From positions 1 to 59,143 of the forward strand of contig MPUH01000378.1 in the NCBI GenBank assembly GCA_001970955.1: DNA of 59,143 nucleotides, given 5' to 3'. Under the pieces are notes generated by a model. It had not been told where the DNA came from. It searched no databases and worked only from the letters and a program-made list of their open reading frames with translations. Positions 22,394 to 32,347 of the stretch are shown here, piece after piece (within the stretch, counting starts at the first letter, position 1; each line of letters starts with the position of its first letter). Source of the DNA: Stentor coeruleus. Lineage: Eukaryota > Ciliophora > Heterotrichea > Heterotrichida > Stentoridae. A program made the translations under genes and the position numbers.

Positions 22394-22553
22394 AACAAAA
22401 AATGGTAAATTATTATGTTAAAAGTTCAAGGTGGTGTTCAGAACTACTAATTTCCAATCTAAAACCGTATTTCAAAAAATCCTAATTTCCTATATTCCCA
22501 ACAAAAAATGGTAAATTATTATGTTAAAAGTTCAAGGTGGTGTTCAGAACTAC
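22394..22553 (+). repeat. 54-bp perfect direct repeat covering the isomerase start
   Basis: Bases 22394-22447 and 22500-22553 are identical, 106 bases apart. The second copy holds the true start and first 11 codons of the isomerase gene; the first holds the same start and codons, then TAA. Either a small genuine duplication or a local misassembly. Confidence 0.9.
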
Positions 22554-23552
22554 GCATGGGGACGTTTAGGTAGTTCAAGTTCAGTAAGCAAATTCATTAA
22601 AGATGTCAAAGAACATTTACCCTATGCCGAATATTGGCTTGGAACCCATCCTTCATGCCCTTCAACAATCAACAACTCCCCTCTATCAACAGTAACCGGA
22701 TCAATTCCTTACTTATTAAAAGTCCTTTCAATATCAAAGCCTTTAAGCATACAATTACACCCTAATAAATCTCAAGCAGAAGATCTTTATTCACATAATC
22801 CAAACTTATATCCTGATAGCAACCACAAGCCAGAAATGTGTATTGCCCGTCCTTTACTTAAACTTTTTATAGGTTTTCGACCTTCTGATGAGATTGAAAA
22901 TATGCTTCAGGAAACACCTGAGTTATTTTCTTTAGTTGGGGATGGTGATTTAAAAGTTCAACTAGAAAGATTATATGAGAATGAACAGATTACAATGGAA
23001 AAAGTTAGAGAATATTGTGAAAGAGTTGGAAATGGGGTATATGCTGATATTAATAAGCATTTCCCTAATGACCCTGGGATTTTTTTCGCGATGTTTATGA
23101 ATTATGTTAGACTTGATAATGGTCAAGCATTGGTTATTGAAGCAGGAGTTCCACATTGTTATATTGAAGGGGATTGTATTGAAGCTATGGCTTGTTCTGA
23201 TAATGTTATTCGTGCTGGGTTAACTCCTAAAGCTAAAGATATTAGGACTCTACTAAAGGTATTTTATACCTAGATAATAGACTACTCACAATCCAAGCCG
23301 AATATAATACAAGTAGCTACAGAGTTAGAAAAGGATTTGTATATATCAGGGCATAAAGAATTTAATGTTATAAAATACTCTTCTTCACAAAATTTTAGGA
23401 TTAGTCTCTGCAACCCAGCGCTTTGTCTTATAACTGAAGGGAAGTGCTGGTATAACAACACAGAATTTACAGCTGGAGACAGTGCTCTAGTGACAGAAGA
23501 ATGTTTATTAGAAACTCAAGGTGTTGAAATATATGCTTGTTTTGAAGCTTAA
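22521..23552 (+). CDS. MPI: Mannose-6-phosphate isomerase (class I)
   Basis: Two exons (22521-23258 and 23274-23552) joined by removing a 15-nt intron give 338 residues. The enzyme interconverts fructose-6-phosphate and mannose-6-phosphate, feeding GDP-mannose and glycosylation. The zinc ligands are visible: SIQLHPNK (the Gln and His of the QxH pair), HKPEM (Glu), and PHCYIEGDCIEAMACSDNVIRAGLTPK, the family signature with its His. The N-terminus LKVQGGVQNYAWGRLGS is typical. The second exon supplies the C-terminal cupin (ACFEA end). At 338 residues it is shorter than animal and fungal enzymes (usually >400), mostly by reduction of the helical insert. The true start is the ATG at 22521; an identical but truncated copy of the start lies 106 bases upstream. 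Confidence 0.93.
23259..23273 (+). other. 15-nt intron
   Basis: GTATTTTATACCTAG. Removal restores the frame between the two halves of the isomerase; A at position 10. Confidence 0.93.
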
Positions 23553-23598
23553 AGTCAATAATTTTATTAGATAAATAGTGAATATCACAGATAAATAA

Positions 23599-24774
23599 AT
23601 GGATATCGTAAACTCAGGATGTTGGCCAGAAATTTTAAAATTCTTACAACCCAAAGAGCTTCCTGAAATCATGAAAGTCTCTAAGATATTTAACGAGATC
23701 TGCAAAGCTGATTACTTATGGAAAGAAGCATGTTTATTAATCGACCCCCAAACCCAAAAAGATTATTACAGAGTATTTTGCCAAAGAATCAAAGAAATTT
23801 TACGATACTCTCTACCAATATATGAGATATTGAAAGTAACTCAAACATCAGAACAAAAACATATATTCAGAAGTATGGTTAAAAGAAGCAATCCTAAAAT
23901 CGGTCAAATTTTAGGAAAGTACTTTTACCAAGAAAAAACAAAAAAAATCTTTGAAAGCTATGAGGATTTCATAAAATGTTATGGACCTTTACCTTTAGAA
24001 ATATATTGGTTTTTTATGCTTTACAATGGACAGGATGATTGTTCATCAGGGTTTTTAGGGCATTACAATTTCTATGATGTAGATGTTAACCTCAAGCTTA
24101 TCCCTGTAAGAAAATCAGAAAATATCCTTGTTATTGCTTCAAGTGGAGAGGATGAAGAACAGTTATGTGTATTTTTAGATCTACAAGGGAAAATAGGTAG
24201 AGGGCCAGGTGCTGTTTATTGCAATAGCGGGGTTGCAAGAACAGTACTTTATCTAGCAAGTAGTCTTTCTGAATATTTACAAAGATATAGTGATAATGTG
24301 AAAGAAAAGTGTTATCCAATGATAAATGAGAATATTTTGTTATATGAGTACAATGCTTATGCAAGTGTTTATTCTAAAGATGGGATTAAAATCACAGCAA
24401 GAGCTTTGTATGTGCCTCATCTAAGTAGAGAGAGAAGGTATTTATGGACTTATTATATAACAATTGAAGCTGATAATCCTGAGAAAAGATGGGTTTTGAC
24501 CACTAGAAGTTGGATAATAAGATCAAGTAATGGGAAAGTTCAAAAAGTTAATAGACAGCCTGGGGTTATTGGATTATATCCTAAGATTTATGCTGGCTGT
24601 GAACCTACTCATTATGCAAGTTGTGCTTATCTTGAAACAACATCAGGGGTTATGTCTGGGTCTTTTAACTTTGAAAATCTTGATAACAGGGATGAAAATA
24701 TTGATGTCAATGTTGCGCAATTCCGTCTAGAACTACCTTTAAATAGTGAATTAATAGATATTAGCTCTTTATAG
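23599..24774 (+). CDS. F-box / SUKH / ApaG protein (FBXO3-like)
   Basis: 391 residues. Residues ~5-45 form an F-box (GCWPEILKFLQPKELPEIMKVSK ... ADYLWKEAC), the Skp1-binding element of SCF ubiquitin ligases. Residues ~100-215 resemble the SMI1/KNR4 (SUKH) fold (SYEDFIKCYGPLPLEIYWFF ... NGQDD). Residues ~240-375 are an ApaG/DUF525 domain: ITARALYVPHLS, RRYLWTYYITIEAD, the glycine-rich YASCAYLETTSGVMSGSF strand. The order F-box, SUKH, ApaG is that of human FBXO3, so this is a likely orthologue and substrate receptor. It starts 46 bases after the isomerase stop. The call of the SUKH part is less certain than the other two. Confidence 0.88.
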   Translation: MDIVNSGCWPEILKFLQPKELPEIMKVSKIFNEICKADYLWKEACLLIDPQTQKDYYRVFCQRIKEILRYSLPIYEILKVTQTSEQKHIFRSMVKRSNPKIGQILGKYFYQEKTKKIFESYEDFIKCYGPLPLEIYWFFMLYNGQDDCSSGFLGHYNFYDVDVNLKLIPVRKSENILVIASSGEDEEQLCVFLDLQGKIGRGPGAVYCNSGVARTVLYLASSLSEYLQRYSDNVKEKCYPMINENILLYEYNAYASVYSKDGIKITARALYVPHLSRERRYLWTYYITIEADNPEKRWVLTTRSWIIRSSNGKVQKVNRQPGVIGLYPKIYAGCEPTHYASCAYLETTSGVMSGSFNFENLDNRDENIDVNVAQFRLELPLNSELIDISSL

Positions 24775-24994
24775 TAAAGATATTATGATATATATTTAAA
24801 CATGAAAATATCAAGTAAAGTAAAATATATTTAAAAAAATATAAAATCATAACAAAATAACTATTATTTATTATAACACCTTACTGTACTCAATTTTCTT
24901 CAAAATTTTATCTTATTTTTATATCAAACATCATTTTTTCCCCATAACTATTTCATACAAACCCCAACACTAATTACTCTGTCAAATCTGATAT

Positions 24995-25591
24995 TTAGAA
25001 ATTATTAAACATTTCTTCCCACTTTTTCAATAAAAGATTTTGTGTTGGACTCAAATTACTAACTTTAAATATCATTTCTTGATGATCTTTCATATCTCCA
25101 GATAATGCTTTTTGAGTATATCTCGGTCTTTGTCTTCTTGTAAATTTTGGTAAAGATCTTTGTGAAAGTTCTTTAATTCTACTATTAAGTTCTTTAACTT
25201 TTTTGTCAATACTTATTGATTCACGTTCTATTGGTGATGAATTTTTAGCTGGGAGAATAAATACTTTTTTTGGTATTATAAGATAGCCAGCTTCACCTTC
25301 ATAAACAAAGGATTTATCATTAGCACTACGAATTGGGGTTACTGGTTTAAGTTTACCTGTTTTATAATCAGGAGGGAGGATAATAAATTTTTCTAAAGGT
25401 TTTGACTTATACAAGGATCTTTTAGTCGACAATGATCTTGATGAATTACCTTCATGAGCTTTGGACATAATTGACTCATCTTTTTCACGCAGCTGATGTA
25501 CTAGCTTAGATCTTCCTGTTCCTTCAACTTTATCAAGAAAAAATAATATTTTTTTCTTCAACTGAGGCATTGGAGTTTTAATGCTACTCAT
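24995..25591 (-). CDS. Hypothetical basic protein, 198 residues
   Basis: Family not recognised. I take the ATG at 25591 (MSSIKTPMPQ) as the start; the open frame extends 13 codons further but only to a TTG. The protein is rich in Lys, Arg and Ser, with KPLEKFIILPPDYKTGKL and EGEAGYLIIPKKVFILP as ordered stretches, then a predicted helix (IDKKVKELNSRIKELSQRS) and a basic tail. No transmembrane segment. Similar small basic proteins of unknown function lie at 29465 and 31591, but I see no clear shared motif. Confidence 0.6.
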   Translation of the reverse strand: MSSIKTPMPQLKKKILFFLDKVEGTGRSKLVHQLREKDESIMSKAHEGNSSRSLSTKRSLYKSKPLEKFIILPPDYKTGKLKPVTPIRSANDKSFVYEGEAGYLIIPKKVFILPAKNSSPIERESISIDKKVKELNSRIKELSQRSLPKFTRRQRPRYTQKALSGDMKDHQEMIFKVSNLSPTQNLLLKKWEEMFNNF

Positions 25592-25849
25592 AAGTATTAT
25601 TATAAAATCAACTTCAGTTACTAAGCCCAAATTATCATGAAAATCCTTTATTTAAAATTATTTACCTTTGATTGGATCTTGTATAAAGGTAAAAACTAAA
25701 AAAAAAATAAGTATGAACTTACCTTGGTGATAATAAATTTGTATCTTTTATTTAAATCTTATTTGGTTTCTCATATAAAACATAGTCAAACTGAAATTTT
25801 TGTTATTTAATTTTTTAATATTATGGGTTTATATGATGATAACTATTCT

Positions 25850-27376
25850 CTATTTATAAGATTTTGAAGATTTTCTTACATGGCTACTAAGACTGTATCT
25901 ATGTTTTGGAGGTGTTTTATCTAAGTTTTCCTTGAATAGAGGTGTAAAAAGTCTTGGCTTTCTACTCCTAGTCGTGCTTTTAAAAGGCTTAGGTGTTATC
26001 GACTTTGTTTTTGGGCCTTTTTCTGAATTCCTCCCTTTTATTTCATTAGTTTTTTTATTTTTGCTTTTAGGTGTCACCGAAACCGTACCTCTAACTTTGA
26101 CTGAAGAGTGTCTTTCATGATTTCTTTGTGTTCCTAAAAAGTTTTTAAACTGTTCTTTTTCCCTCGAATTGCTCCCACCTGTACTCTCAGTTCTTCTATT
26201 AGGGTATATATCTTGAGTTCTTCTATGTCTTGGCATAAGCATAGACAAATCATCGTTTTTTATTGACGAATTCATTAAAAGACTTTCAGTTTTGTTTAAA
26301 TCCTCAGCTTTTTTAGAGTAGTCTGCTATAGAAACCCCACCATTTTGTATATACTTTTTTAATAGCAAATAATAAGATGTTGTATTATTATTGTGCTTAT
26401 TAGCTTCAAGGCATTTTTTTGTATAGTCAAGATCAATATTGTATCTTTCAAGTTCTTTAAGTACAGTTTGGTCAACTATTATATGATCATATCCTATAAG
26501 AATACCAGGCTTAGCTTCTTCGGTGTATTGGGTAAACCATTCATGCTGCCGTATTTCTTCTATTGAGTATCTGTTTTCAGGATCAATTATAAGGATATGA
26601 TTGATAATATCTTTTGCTTCTATAGATATGAACTTTGGGAATACATAATCGCCACTTAATATTTTTTTATAAAGTTTCGAAGTATTCTGATCTTCAAAAG
26701 GTAAATACCCACAAACAGCAGCAAAAAGAATAACCCCAGCACTCCAAATATCAACTTTAATTCCAACATATTTTTTCCCAGCAATCATTTCTGGAGCAGC
26801 ATAACAAGGACTACCACAAGCAGTTTTAAGTAGCTCATCTGTTTTATAAGTATTACTCAACCCAAAGTCTACAATTTTAATATTCTTATTATGATCCAAA
26901 AGTAAATTCTCAGGTTTTAAATCCCTATGAACAATTCTTAGTTTGTGTATATATTCGATTCCTGCAATCAATTGATGGAAAATTTTGCAGGCTTCTTTTT
27001 CTTTAAGTTTATTGTTTTTCACTATATAATCAAAAAGCTCTCCACCACTAGCATATTCCATGATAAGGTAGAGTTTTTTTGGGGTCTCTATAATCTTAAT
27101 AGAAATTACTTCATATAATTGGATGATATTTGGATGACGGATTAGTCTTAGTATATGAATTTCTCTTGATACTCTTTCAACATCTGAGACATCACATATA
27201 CGATCTTTTTCTAGTATTTTAATTGCCACTTTTTCTTCAGTTTGTATATGTGTAGCTAATTTTACCTTTCCGAATGTCCCTTCACCGATTGTTTTGCCTA
27301 GAAGGTAGTTGCCTATTGAGTTACTGAGAGGTTTTTTAGGGTTTTCTAAAAATGGGTTCCTGAGTAGTGTTTACAT
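25850..27376 (-). CDS. AMPK/SNF1-type Ser/Thr protein kinase; start codon split by an intron
   Basis: 503 residues after splicing. The glycine loop IGEGTFGKV is at 25-33, the catalytic Lys in VAIK at 48, HRDLKPEN at 145-152, DFG at 165-167 and APE near 190. The activation loop LLKTACGSPCYAAPEMI matches AMPK/SNF1 kinases, with Thr180 the expected site for an upstream kinase. A UBA-like helical segment follows (~290-340, VLKELERYNIDLDYTKKCL), then a basic disordered tail. No ATG lies in the open frame before the glycine loop. On the minus strand the DNA reads AT-GTAAACACTACTCAG-GAACCC: removing the 15-nt intron at 27360-27374 makes ATG from exon 1 'AT' and exon 2 'G', giving MNPFLENPKK in frame. 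An energy-sensing role is inferred. Confidence 0.9.
27360..27374 (-). other. 15-nt intron inside the start codon
   Basis: GTAAACACTACTCAG on the minus strand, between the AT and G of the kinase ATG. It has A at position 10 like the other introns. Unspliced RNA reads ATG-TAA, a start followed at once by a stop. Confidence 0.8.
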
Positions 27377-27711
27377 TTTTATAAGTATTTAAATGACTTG
27401 ATATGAAAAGTACCATATTGGAAGATAATAACTTGATGAAAATAAGATTTCCTTATGATATAATATTGTGTATGTGGCGATATAGATTATCATCTGAATT
27501 ATATGATTTTTAGGGGAAATATTTTATTATTATATGGAAAAATTATGTTTTTTAGTAAGCTAAATAATATGATTACTGTCAAATAAACTAATTTTTATGT
27601 TTTGTATTCTGTAAATTATAGGAATATATTTATTATACTGTTTGACTATTATAATAAGATTATGTGCATGATTTTGTAAGAAAAATTTGAAATAAAATTT
27701 AAACAATAGTA

Positions 27712-28755
27712 TTATCTCATAAGTTTTATTTTTTTTAGCTGATTATTTAATGCAGTATTTTCTCTTATCAGGTTGAAATTCTCTTCTCCCTCTTTTAATA
27801 ATACCTCAGCAAGCTTTTGAAACTCAATGCTCAAATTCCCAACTTTTTTCTCTGTTTTTTCAATTTTAGATATCAACTTGCTCCTAACAGCCAAAATCAA
27901 TTCTTTTCCAGAAGATAGAGTATGGCGATTATGTGAAGGTTTCTCAAAGCTTTCGTCGTTTAATGTAAAAGCTCTTGCATGTCCAAAATCTTCAATCTCA
28001 GATTCTTCAAACTCCAACGTTAAATCTGGTTCTTCATTTTCTATATCAAGTCTTAAAAACTTCCCTGACCCTTCTTTCAAATTCACTGGATTCCTCAAAA
28101 GTGCTTGTAAAATCTGAGTTTTTCTCCACCCAGCTCTATACAATTCTATAAGGTAATTTTTGTAATTGTATGAAAAATTTATCTTTTCACTTATATCAGA
28201 TATAGTCTCTCTAATATCTTCAACATTTGAGTGTATAGGAAGTATTTCACTATTTAAAGATATAATCAATAGATTTTCATTATTCTGTTTATAATTCGCT
28301 TGTATTTCAAGTTCAGTTGAAGATCTTTGAAGATCATATATGATTTTATCTTTCCTATCTATATGAAATCTAATTTCTTGTAATCTTTCCTCATAATCTG
28401 CAACAATTTCTGAATACTTTTCATTATGTTCATGTTCTAATAACTCTGATATAAGTTGTTTACTGACAAAATTTTTCCTTTCAGCTTCAACTTTTTTAAG
28501 CCCCTGATAAAGTTCGGTTAAGTCGTCAATGAGTTTTTCTAATGATAAAACTGGCTTGAAATCAGTATCTTGTTCTTCAGTATAAGATTCGCTTTGTTTT
28601 TTGGTTATCAAGCCTTTTAAAAGTTTTGCATGATGAGCTAAATTTTGTTCTAAAGTGTCAACGTAATCTTGTGCATTTTGGGTTTCGAACTCAAATTTTT
28701 TAGGTGAACCATATAGTGACCGAGGGGATATTATTGAAGAAAAGGAATACTCCAT
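27712..28755 (-). CDS. Hypothetical coiled-coil protein, 347 residues
   Basis: Start chosen at ATG 28755 (MEYSFSSIIS); five more codons are open only to a TTG. Heptad-like, charged helices occupy ~30-60, ~80-150 (EYEERLQEIRFHIDRKD-like) and ~290-345 (KIEKTEKKVGNLSIEFQKL). A central segment NYLIELYRAGWRKTQILQAL is less coiled. No membrane helix or catalytic motif. A structural or cytoskeletal role is plausible, not shown. Confidence 0.65.
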   Translation of the reverse strand: MEYSFSSIISPRSLYGSPKKFEFETQNAQDYVDTLEQNLAHHAKLLKGLITKKQSESYTEEQDTDFKPVLSLEKLIDDLTELYQGLKKVEAERKNFVSKQLISELLEHEHNEKYSEIVADYEERLQEIRFHIDRKDKIIYDLQRSSTELEIQANYKQNNENLLIISLNSEILPIHSNVEDIRETISDISEKINFSYNYKNYLIELYRAGWRKTQILQALLRNPVNLKEGSGKFLRLDIENEEPDLTLEFEESEIEDFGHARAFTLNDESFEKPSHNRHTLSSGKELILAVRSKLISKIEKTEKKVGNLSIEFQKLAEVLLKEGEENFNLIRENTALNNQLKKIKLMR

Positions 28756-28770
28756 GTCTTTAAAAGCCAA

Positions 28771-29316
28771 TATATTATAACAAAATAGTGATTAAAAAAT
28801 GAGAAATTTTATTAAGATTTTTTGATTATATGAAATATATGGAAAAATAATTTTTAGGCTAGGATGATAGGATTTTAGTTGGTAAAGAGTTTTTTTGATT
28901 GGGTTTAGCTAATGATTTTGATAATGCTGATTTTTTATATGTTAAGATGTGATGAGATAAAGAAATAAAGATTATTTTTTTCGATAAATGAATAAGATTT
29001 AGTTTTTTTGGTCTGTGTTTGGAAGGGATTATACAGAGTTAGTTTTTAGACTTATGGATTATATAATGAAATTTAAATAGGATTACTCATAGATTGTGCT
29101 GCTTTATATGTATAAATATATTTGGAATAGTTAATTATATTTTCAAGAATTTTATATAACTTATTATTTGATTTGCTTTTAAGGTATAAAGAATGAGGCT
29201 ATTGGAAGAAAAAAATTATAAGGAATGTAAATCATCTTCAAAGCAATGAAATCATCTTCAAAGTTAATGAATTACAAAATTATTAATATAGTATTTAGGC
29301 TAAACTTTATAGGAAA
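28771..29316. other. Intergenic tract
   Basis: About 550 bases without a gene. Upstream of the minus-strand coiled-coil gene it is G-rich on the plus strand. A short phrase ATCATCTTCAAAG occurs twice near 29228-29265. Confidence 0.45.
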
Positions 29317-29415
29317 ATGACTACCACAAACTATGATAAATTAGCTGATAAAAAAGATCATAAAAATGCTACTACCAAATCAAAATCACATAAGCCATCA
29401 TTTTACAATCCTTAA
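29317..29415 (+). CDS. Possible 32-residue peptide
   Basis: ATG 29317 to TAA 29415 encodes a Lys/Thr/Ser/His-rich peptide (MTTTNYDKLADKKDHKNATT..., ending SFYNP). Composition is like a short coding region and unlike the surrounding AT runs, but nothing else supports it. Confidence 0.25.
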   Translation: MTTTNYDKLADKKDHKNATTKSKSHKPSFYNP

Positions 29416-29464
29416 TAAATAACAACTTAAAAAAAACTTATTTTCATATTCAAAAAATTAAAAA

Positions 29465-30061
29465 TTACAAAAATTTCGGTTGAAGTATTTGACCCAGATC
29501 AACAATTTTCGGTATTTTACTCAACTTAATATTGTTATGTTTAATAACAATATTTTCTTTTATTTTTTCCTTATTTTGTGTTCTACGTATTATCATATCA
29601 ATAGCCCTTTTTATATTCATTATATTTATAGGTTTAACTTGATTTTTAGTATCTGTAAGTGATCTTGATCTGATTTTAAGTTTAATAACTTGAGCTGGAG
29701 GCATTCGAACATTGGATTCTATAACTTGAGTATTGAGAAATAAAGATACCATCGGCATAGTGAATATTTTATTTTCACCTGAAGATTTTTTATTTTTAGA
29801 TATTCTGCACCTGACAATTTTTACACATTTTGCCATGTTTTTTGAGCCTATTGGCTGTTTGGAAATTGAACTTTTTGCTCGATTTGGCAGTGGCAGAATT
29901 GATGGATTTTTCTTTTTGTCGGATATTTTGTTGACCCATTTTTCTAGTTCAGGTATTGCAGCGACAAATAAGGGTGAAGTATCTAATGCACTTTGCTCTA
30001 TAAGAGTTTTTACTGCAGCTTTTTCAGATTGTACGTTTGGGATTCCTTTATTTAAATTCAT
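29465..30061 (-). CDS. Hypothetical basic protein, 198 residues
   Basis: Not recognised. Strongly basic (Lys, Arg, Asn), no membrane helix. Better ordered pieces are FVAAIPELEKWVNKISDKKK near residue 40, FTMPMVSLFLNTQVIESN near 105, and AQVIKLKIRSRS. Could bind nucleic acid or a cytoskeletal partner; no domain supports either. Confidence 0.55.
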   Translation of the reverse strand: MNLNKGIPNVQSEKAAVKTLIEQSALDTSPLFVAAIPELEKWVNKISDKKKNPSILPLPNRAKSSISKQPIGSKNMAKCVKIVRCRISKNKKSSGENKIFTMPMVSLFLNTQVIESNVRMPPAQVIKLKIRSRSLTDTKNQVKPINIMNIKRAIDMIIRRTQNKEKIKENIVIKHNNIKLSKIPKIVDLGQILQPKFL

Positions 30062-30718
30062 TATAACTATTATAAACTGTTGAAAGAGATTTTTTTAAAG
30101 GAAGTTGATTTCAGTTAGTTTTAAATCAGATTTTTTTACTGATGTTGATTATTATGATTTGTACTTTTAGCAGATGAACTTGTCTTGCATATAGGATTTC
30201 TTTTAAGAATAATTTTTAACCTAGTAACTTTTCAATACTAAGAAGTTAATAGTTATTTATCATAATATATTTAAACAAGAATATTCAAAATCTCTTATCT
30301 AAATCCTAGCTCATACTATATACAAAAGAATTTTATATATTTTTAAACGTTTTTTTTTTGTATATAGCATAACCTTAATCATATAAAAATTTCCAAACCT
30401 AATAAAACCATTTCAAAAAGTTAAAACTAAGCATTCAAACATATAAACATTTAAGTATTTCACTATATAAACCATCAAAGTACTTATTATCAAATGCACA
30501 TCTCTTATATACATTTCCCAATCAGCATAAAAAATTCCATATATCCACTTCTATTATTATCAAAATTCATACGCAAAAAATCTTATCCTTCATAAAATAA
30601 AATCTTCAACCCAAACATAATTACCTTAATCATTCAAAAATAAAACTTAAAATTACAGTAACCAAAAGAAAAAAAAAATCATATTCTAATTCCTAATCAA
30701 CCTTAAGCGTAAAATTAC
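30062..30718. other. Intergenic tract
   Basis: 657 bases, no gene. The right half is C-rich and G-poor on the plus strand, the mirror image expected downstream of a minus-strand gene. Confidence 0.5.
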
Positions 30719-30994
30719 TTAAGCGTATTTCTCAGGCCTAAGACCTATAAGCGATCCGTTGTATTTGCCCTCTTCCATCTTCTTGGCATAAGCCTCGATA
30801 TAAGGATTAGGAAGTTCTTTCTTGCACTTAGGAATCTTTTCATTGAAGTACATCACAAAAAGAATTGGAGGAATGACTAGAGGTAAGGCTATACGGTCAA
30901 TTCTCCATGAAAACCTGAGCACTTTCCAGGCAATTTCTCCAAGACCTCTGAAGTTTGAGATTTTATATGTTGGCCAGGAGCCGTAATAACTCAT
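30719..30994 (-). CDS. Small single-helix membrane protein, 91 residues
   Basis: MSYYGSWPTYK start, one hydrophobic helix at ~36-52 (RIALPLVIPPILFVMYFN), then a hydrophilic C-terminus with PNPYIEAYAKKMEEGKYNG. Size and layout resemble accessory subunits of ciliate mitochondrial respiratory complexes, but no specific family is recognised. The codon composition is less AT-biased than most unknowns here, as in highly expressed genes such as eL33. A five-codon upstream frame (ATGGTTATAATATGA) ends two bases into the ATG. Confidence 0.65.
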   Translation of the reverse strand: MSYYGSWPTYKISNFRGLGEIAWKVLRFSWRIDRIALPLVIPPILFVMYFNEKIPKCKKELPNPYIEAYAKKMEEGKYNGSLIGLRPEKYA

Positions 30995-31590
30995 ATTATA
31001 ACCATTGTATATATGAAAACATGTAAAATTATATAAGTTAAAGTTTTATATAGGGTATGTGCTTGTCAATGAAAAGATAGTGAATTTGAAGAAAGAAGTT
31101 TTAAATAATTTCAAAAAAATATTCAGTATATTGATTTTAAGTTTGAAAATATTATATGATATAGTGATTTTATAATAAATTATTTTAGTGAATATGAAAG
31201 TTTGGATAAGATATTTTATGATAAGTTGATGCTTGTAAGGATTAGATTAGGATTTTTAAAGCTGGTATATGTGAGAATTATACTATTAGGATTTTAGAGG
31301 GTGGGCTTTGATAAGGAGAAGATGAAAAAACTTCAAAAACTCCAGCAGCCTCAACTCAAAAAAAACTTCAAACACAAATCCTCATCTTTAAAAATACATA
31401 AACTTTCATCATAATTTGTTTTTATTCTTCTCAACCCAAACTCTCTTCCTCTCAAAAGTCCCTTCTCTCTATAATTCTATTAAAAAATCCCAATCCTTCC
31501 ACATTATCATCACCTTCCTCCAATTTTTATTAAAATTCTCCCATCTAAATTCCATTTTATCATCTAAACTCACATAGTCTTACATATTTT
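30995..31590. other. Intergenic tract with a skew switch
   Basis: 596 bases between two minus-strand genes. 31000-31320 is G-rich and C-poor on the plus strand; 31320-31590 is the reverse. The switch fits the pattern seen at other gene boundaries. Confidence 0.55.
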
Positions 31591-32076
31591 TTAGTTAAAA
31601 CTTCTTTTCATTCTACTAATCTTCATAAGTTTAAAATCAAACCTTTTAAGTACATTTGACTTGCTAGTTTTCGTTTTATGAACTTGAGGTAGAAGTGGCA
31701 TTTTTAATACAATCTTCTTCCTTCCATAATATTCTGATACAATATCATTAATTTTGTTTTTTGGTATCTGTACTGTTTTACCTGTTTTCAGATCAACAAT
31801 AATCCCAGATAAAAAAATCTTTGCTATATATACATTTTCTGATGGCTTCAAACCTCCATCAATATTCTCCATCTACTTATATAATACTTTTTTTGCTAAA
31901 TCTCTGAGTTCAGATAGTTTTTTTTCTCCCTCAGTTTTGATTTTCTTATCAATTTTATACTATTTTTCTCTTACCTCATGGACTTTTACTAATTTGCTGA
32001 ACTTTAATCGGCATAATCGGATTTGAGGATATTCTTCTAGAAGTAAGAAGTATGAGTTTGATGAATCATTTTCCAT
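31591..32076 (-). CDS. Hypothetical protein, 151 residues, three exons
   Basis: Exons on the minus strand: 32076-31976, 31960-31888, 31872-31591. Two 15-nt introns, 31961-31975 (GTAAGAGAAAAATAG) and 31873-31887 (GTATTATATAAGTAG), each carry the local signature and each remove an in-frame TAG. The joined frame begins MENDSSNSYFLLLEEYPQ and continues through KLSELRDLAKK into MENIDGGLK. The first 60 residues are helical and charged; the rest contains GIIVDLKTGKTVQIPKNK and GRKKIVLKMPLLPQ strands and a basic tail. Family not recognised. The neat splicing strongly supports a real gene. Its start is 272 bases from the divergent coiled-coil gene, so the two may share a promoter region. Confidence 0.75.
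31873..31887 (-). other. 15-nt intron
   Basis: GTATTATATAAGTAG, A at position 10; second intron of the 151-residue gene. Confidence 0.85.
31961..31975 (-). other. 15-nt intron
   Basis: GTAAGAGAAAAATAG, A at position 10; first intron of the 151-residue gene. Confidence 0.85.
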
Positions 32077-32347
32077 TATGTTTTTTGTTATATTAGCATG
32101 AAATGTTTTATAATTATAATAAAATGTGTGATGGATTTTTTTGGATGAGGATGTTTTGGTTTTGAAATGGAGTTTAGAGGAGTAAGAATAGGGTGTTGAG
32201 GGAGATAGGAGGATGGGAAGATAAGATTGTGAAAGGATAAAGAGGTAATTATTTAATATACTATTGATGCTAGAAAAAGAGAAAAGATCTCTTATAGGCT
32301 TATTCGTTAAATTTTAAACATAAAAATGTTGTTAGATAATATAAAAT

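Noticed and set aside
31754..32026. 90-codon plus-strand frame
   Set aside because: Lies over the three-exon minus-strand gene whose introns splice cleanly; shadow only.
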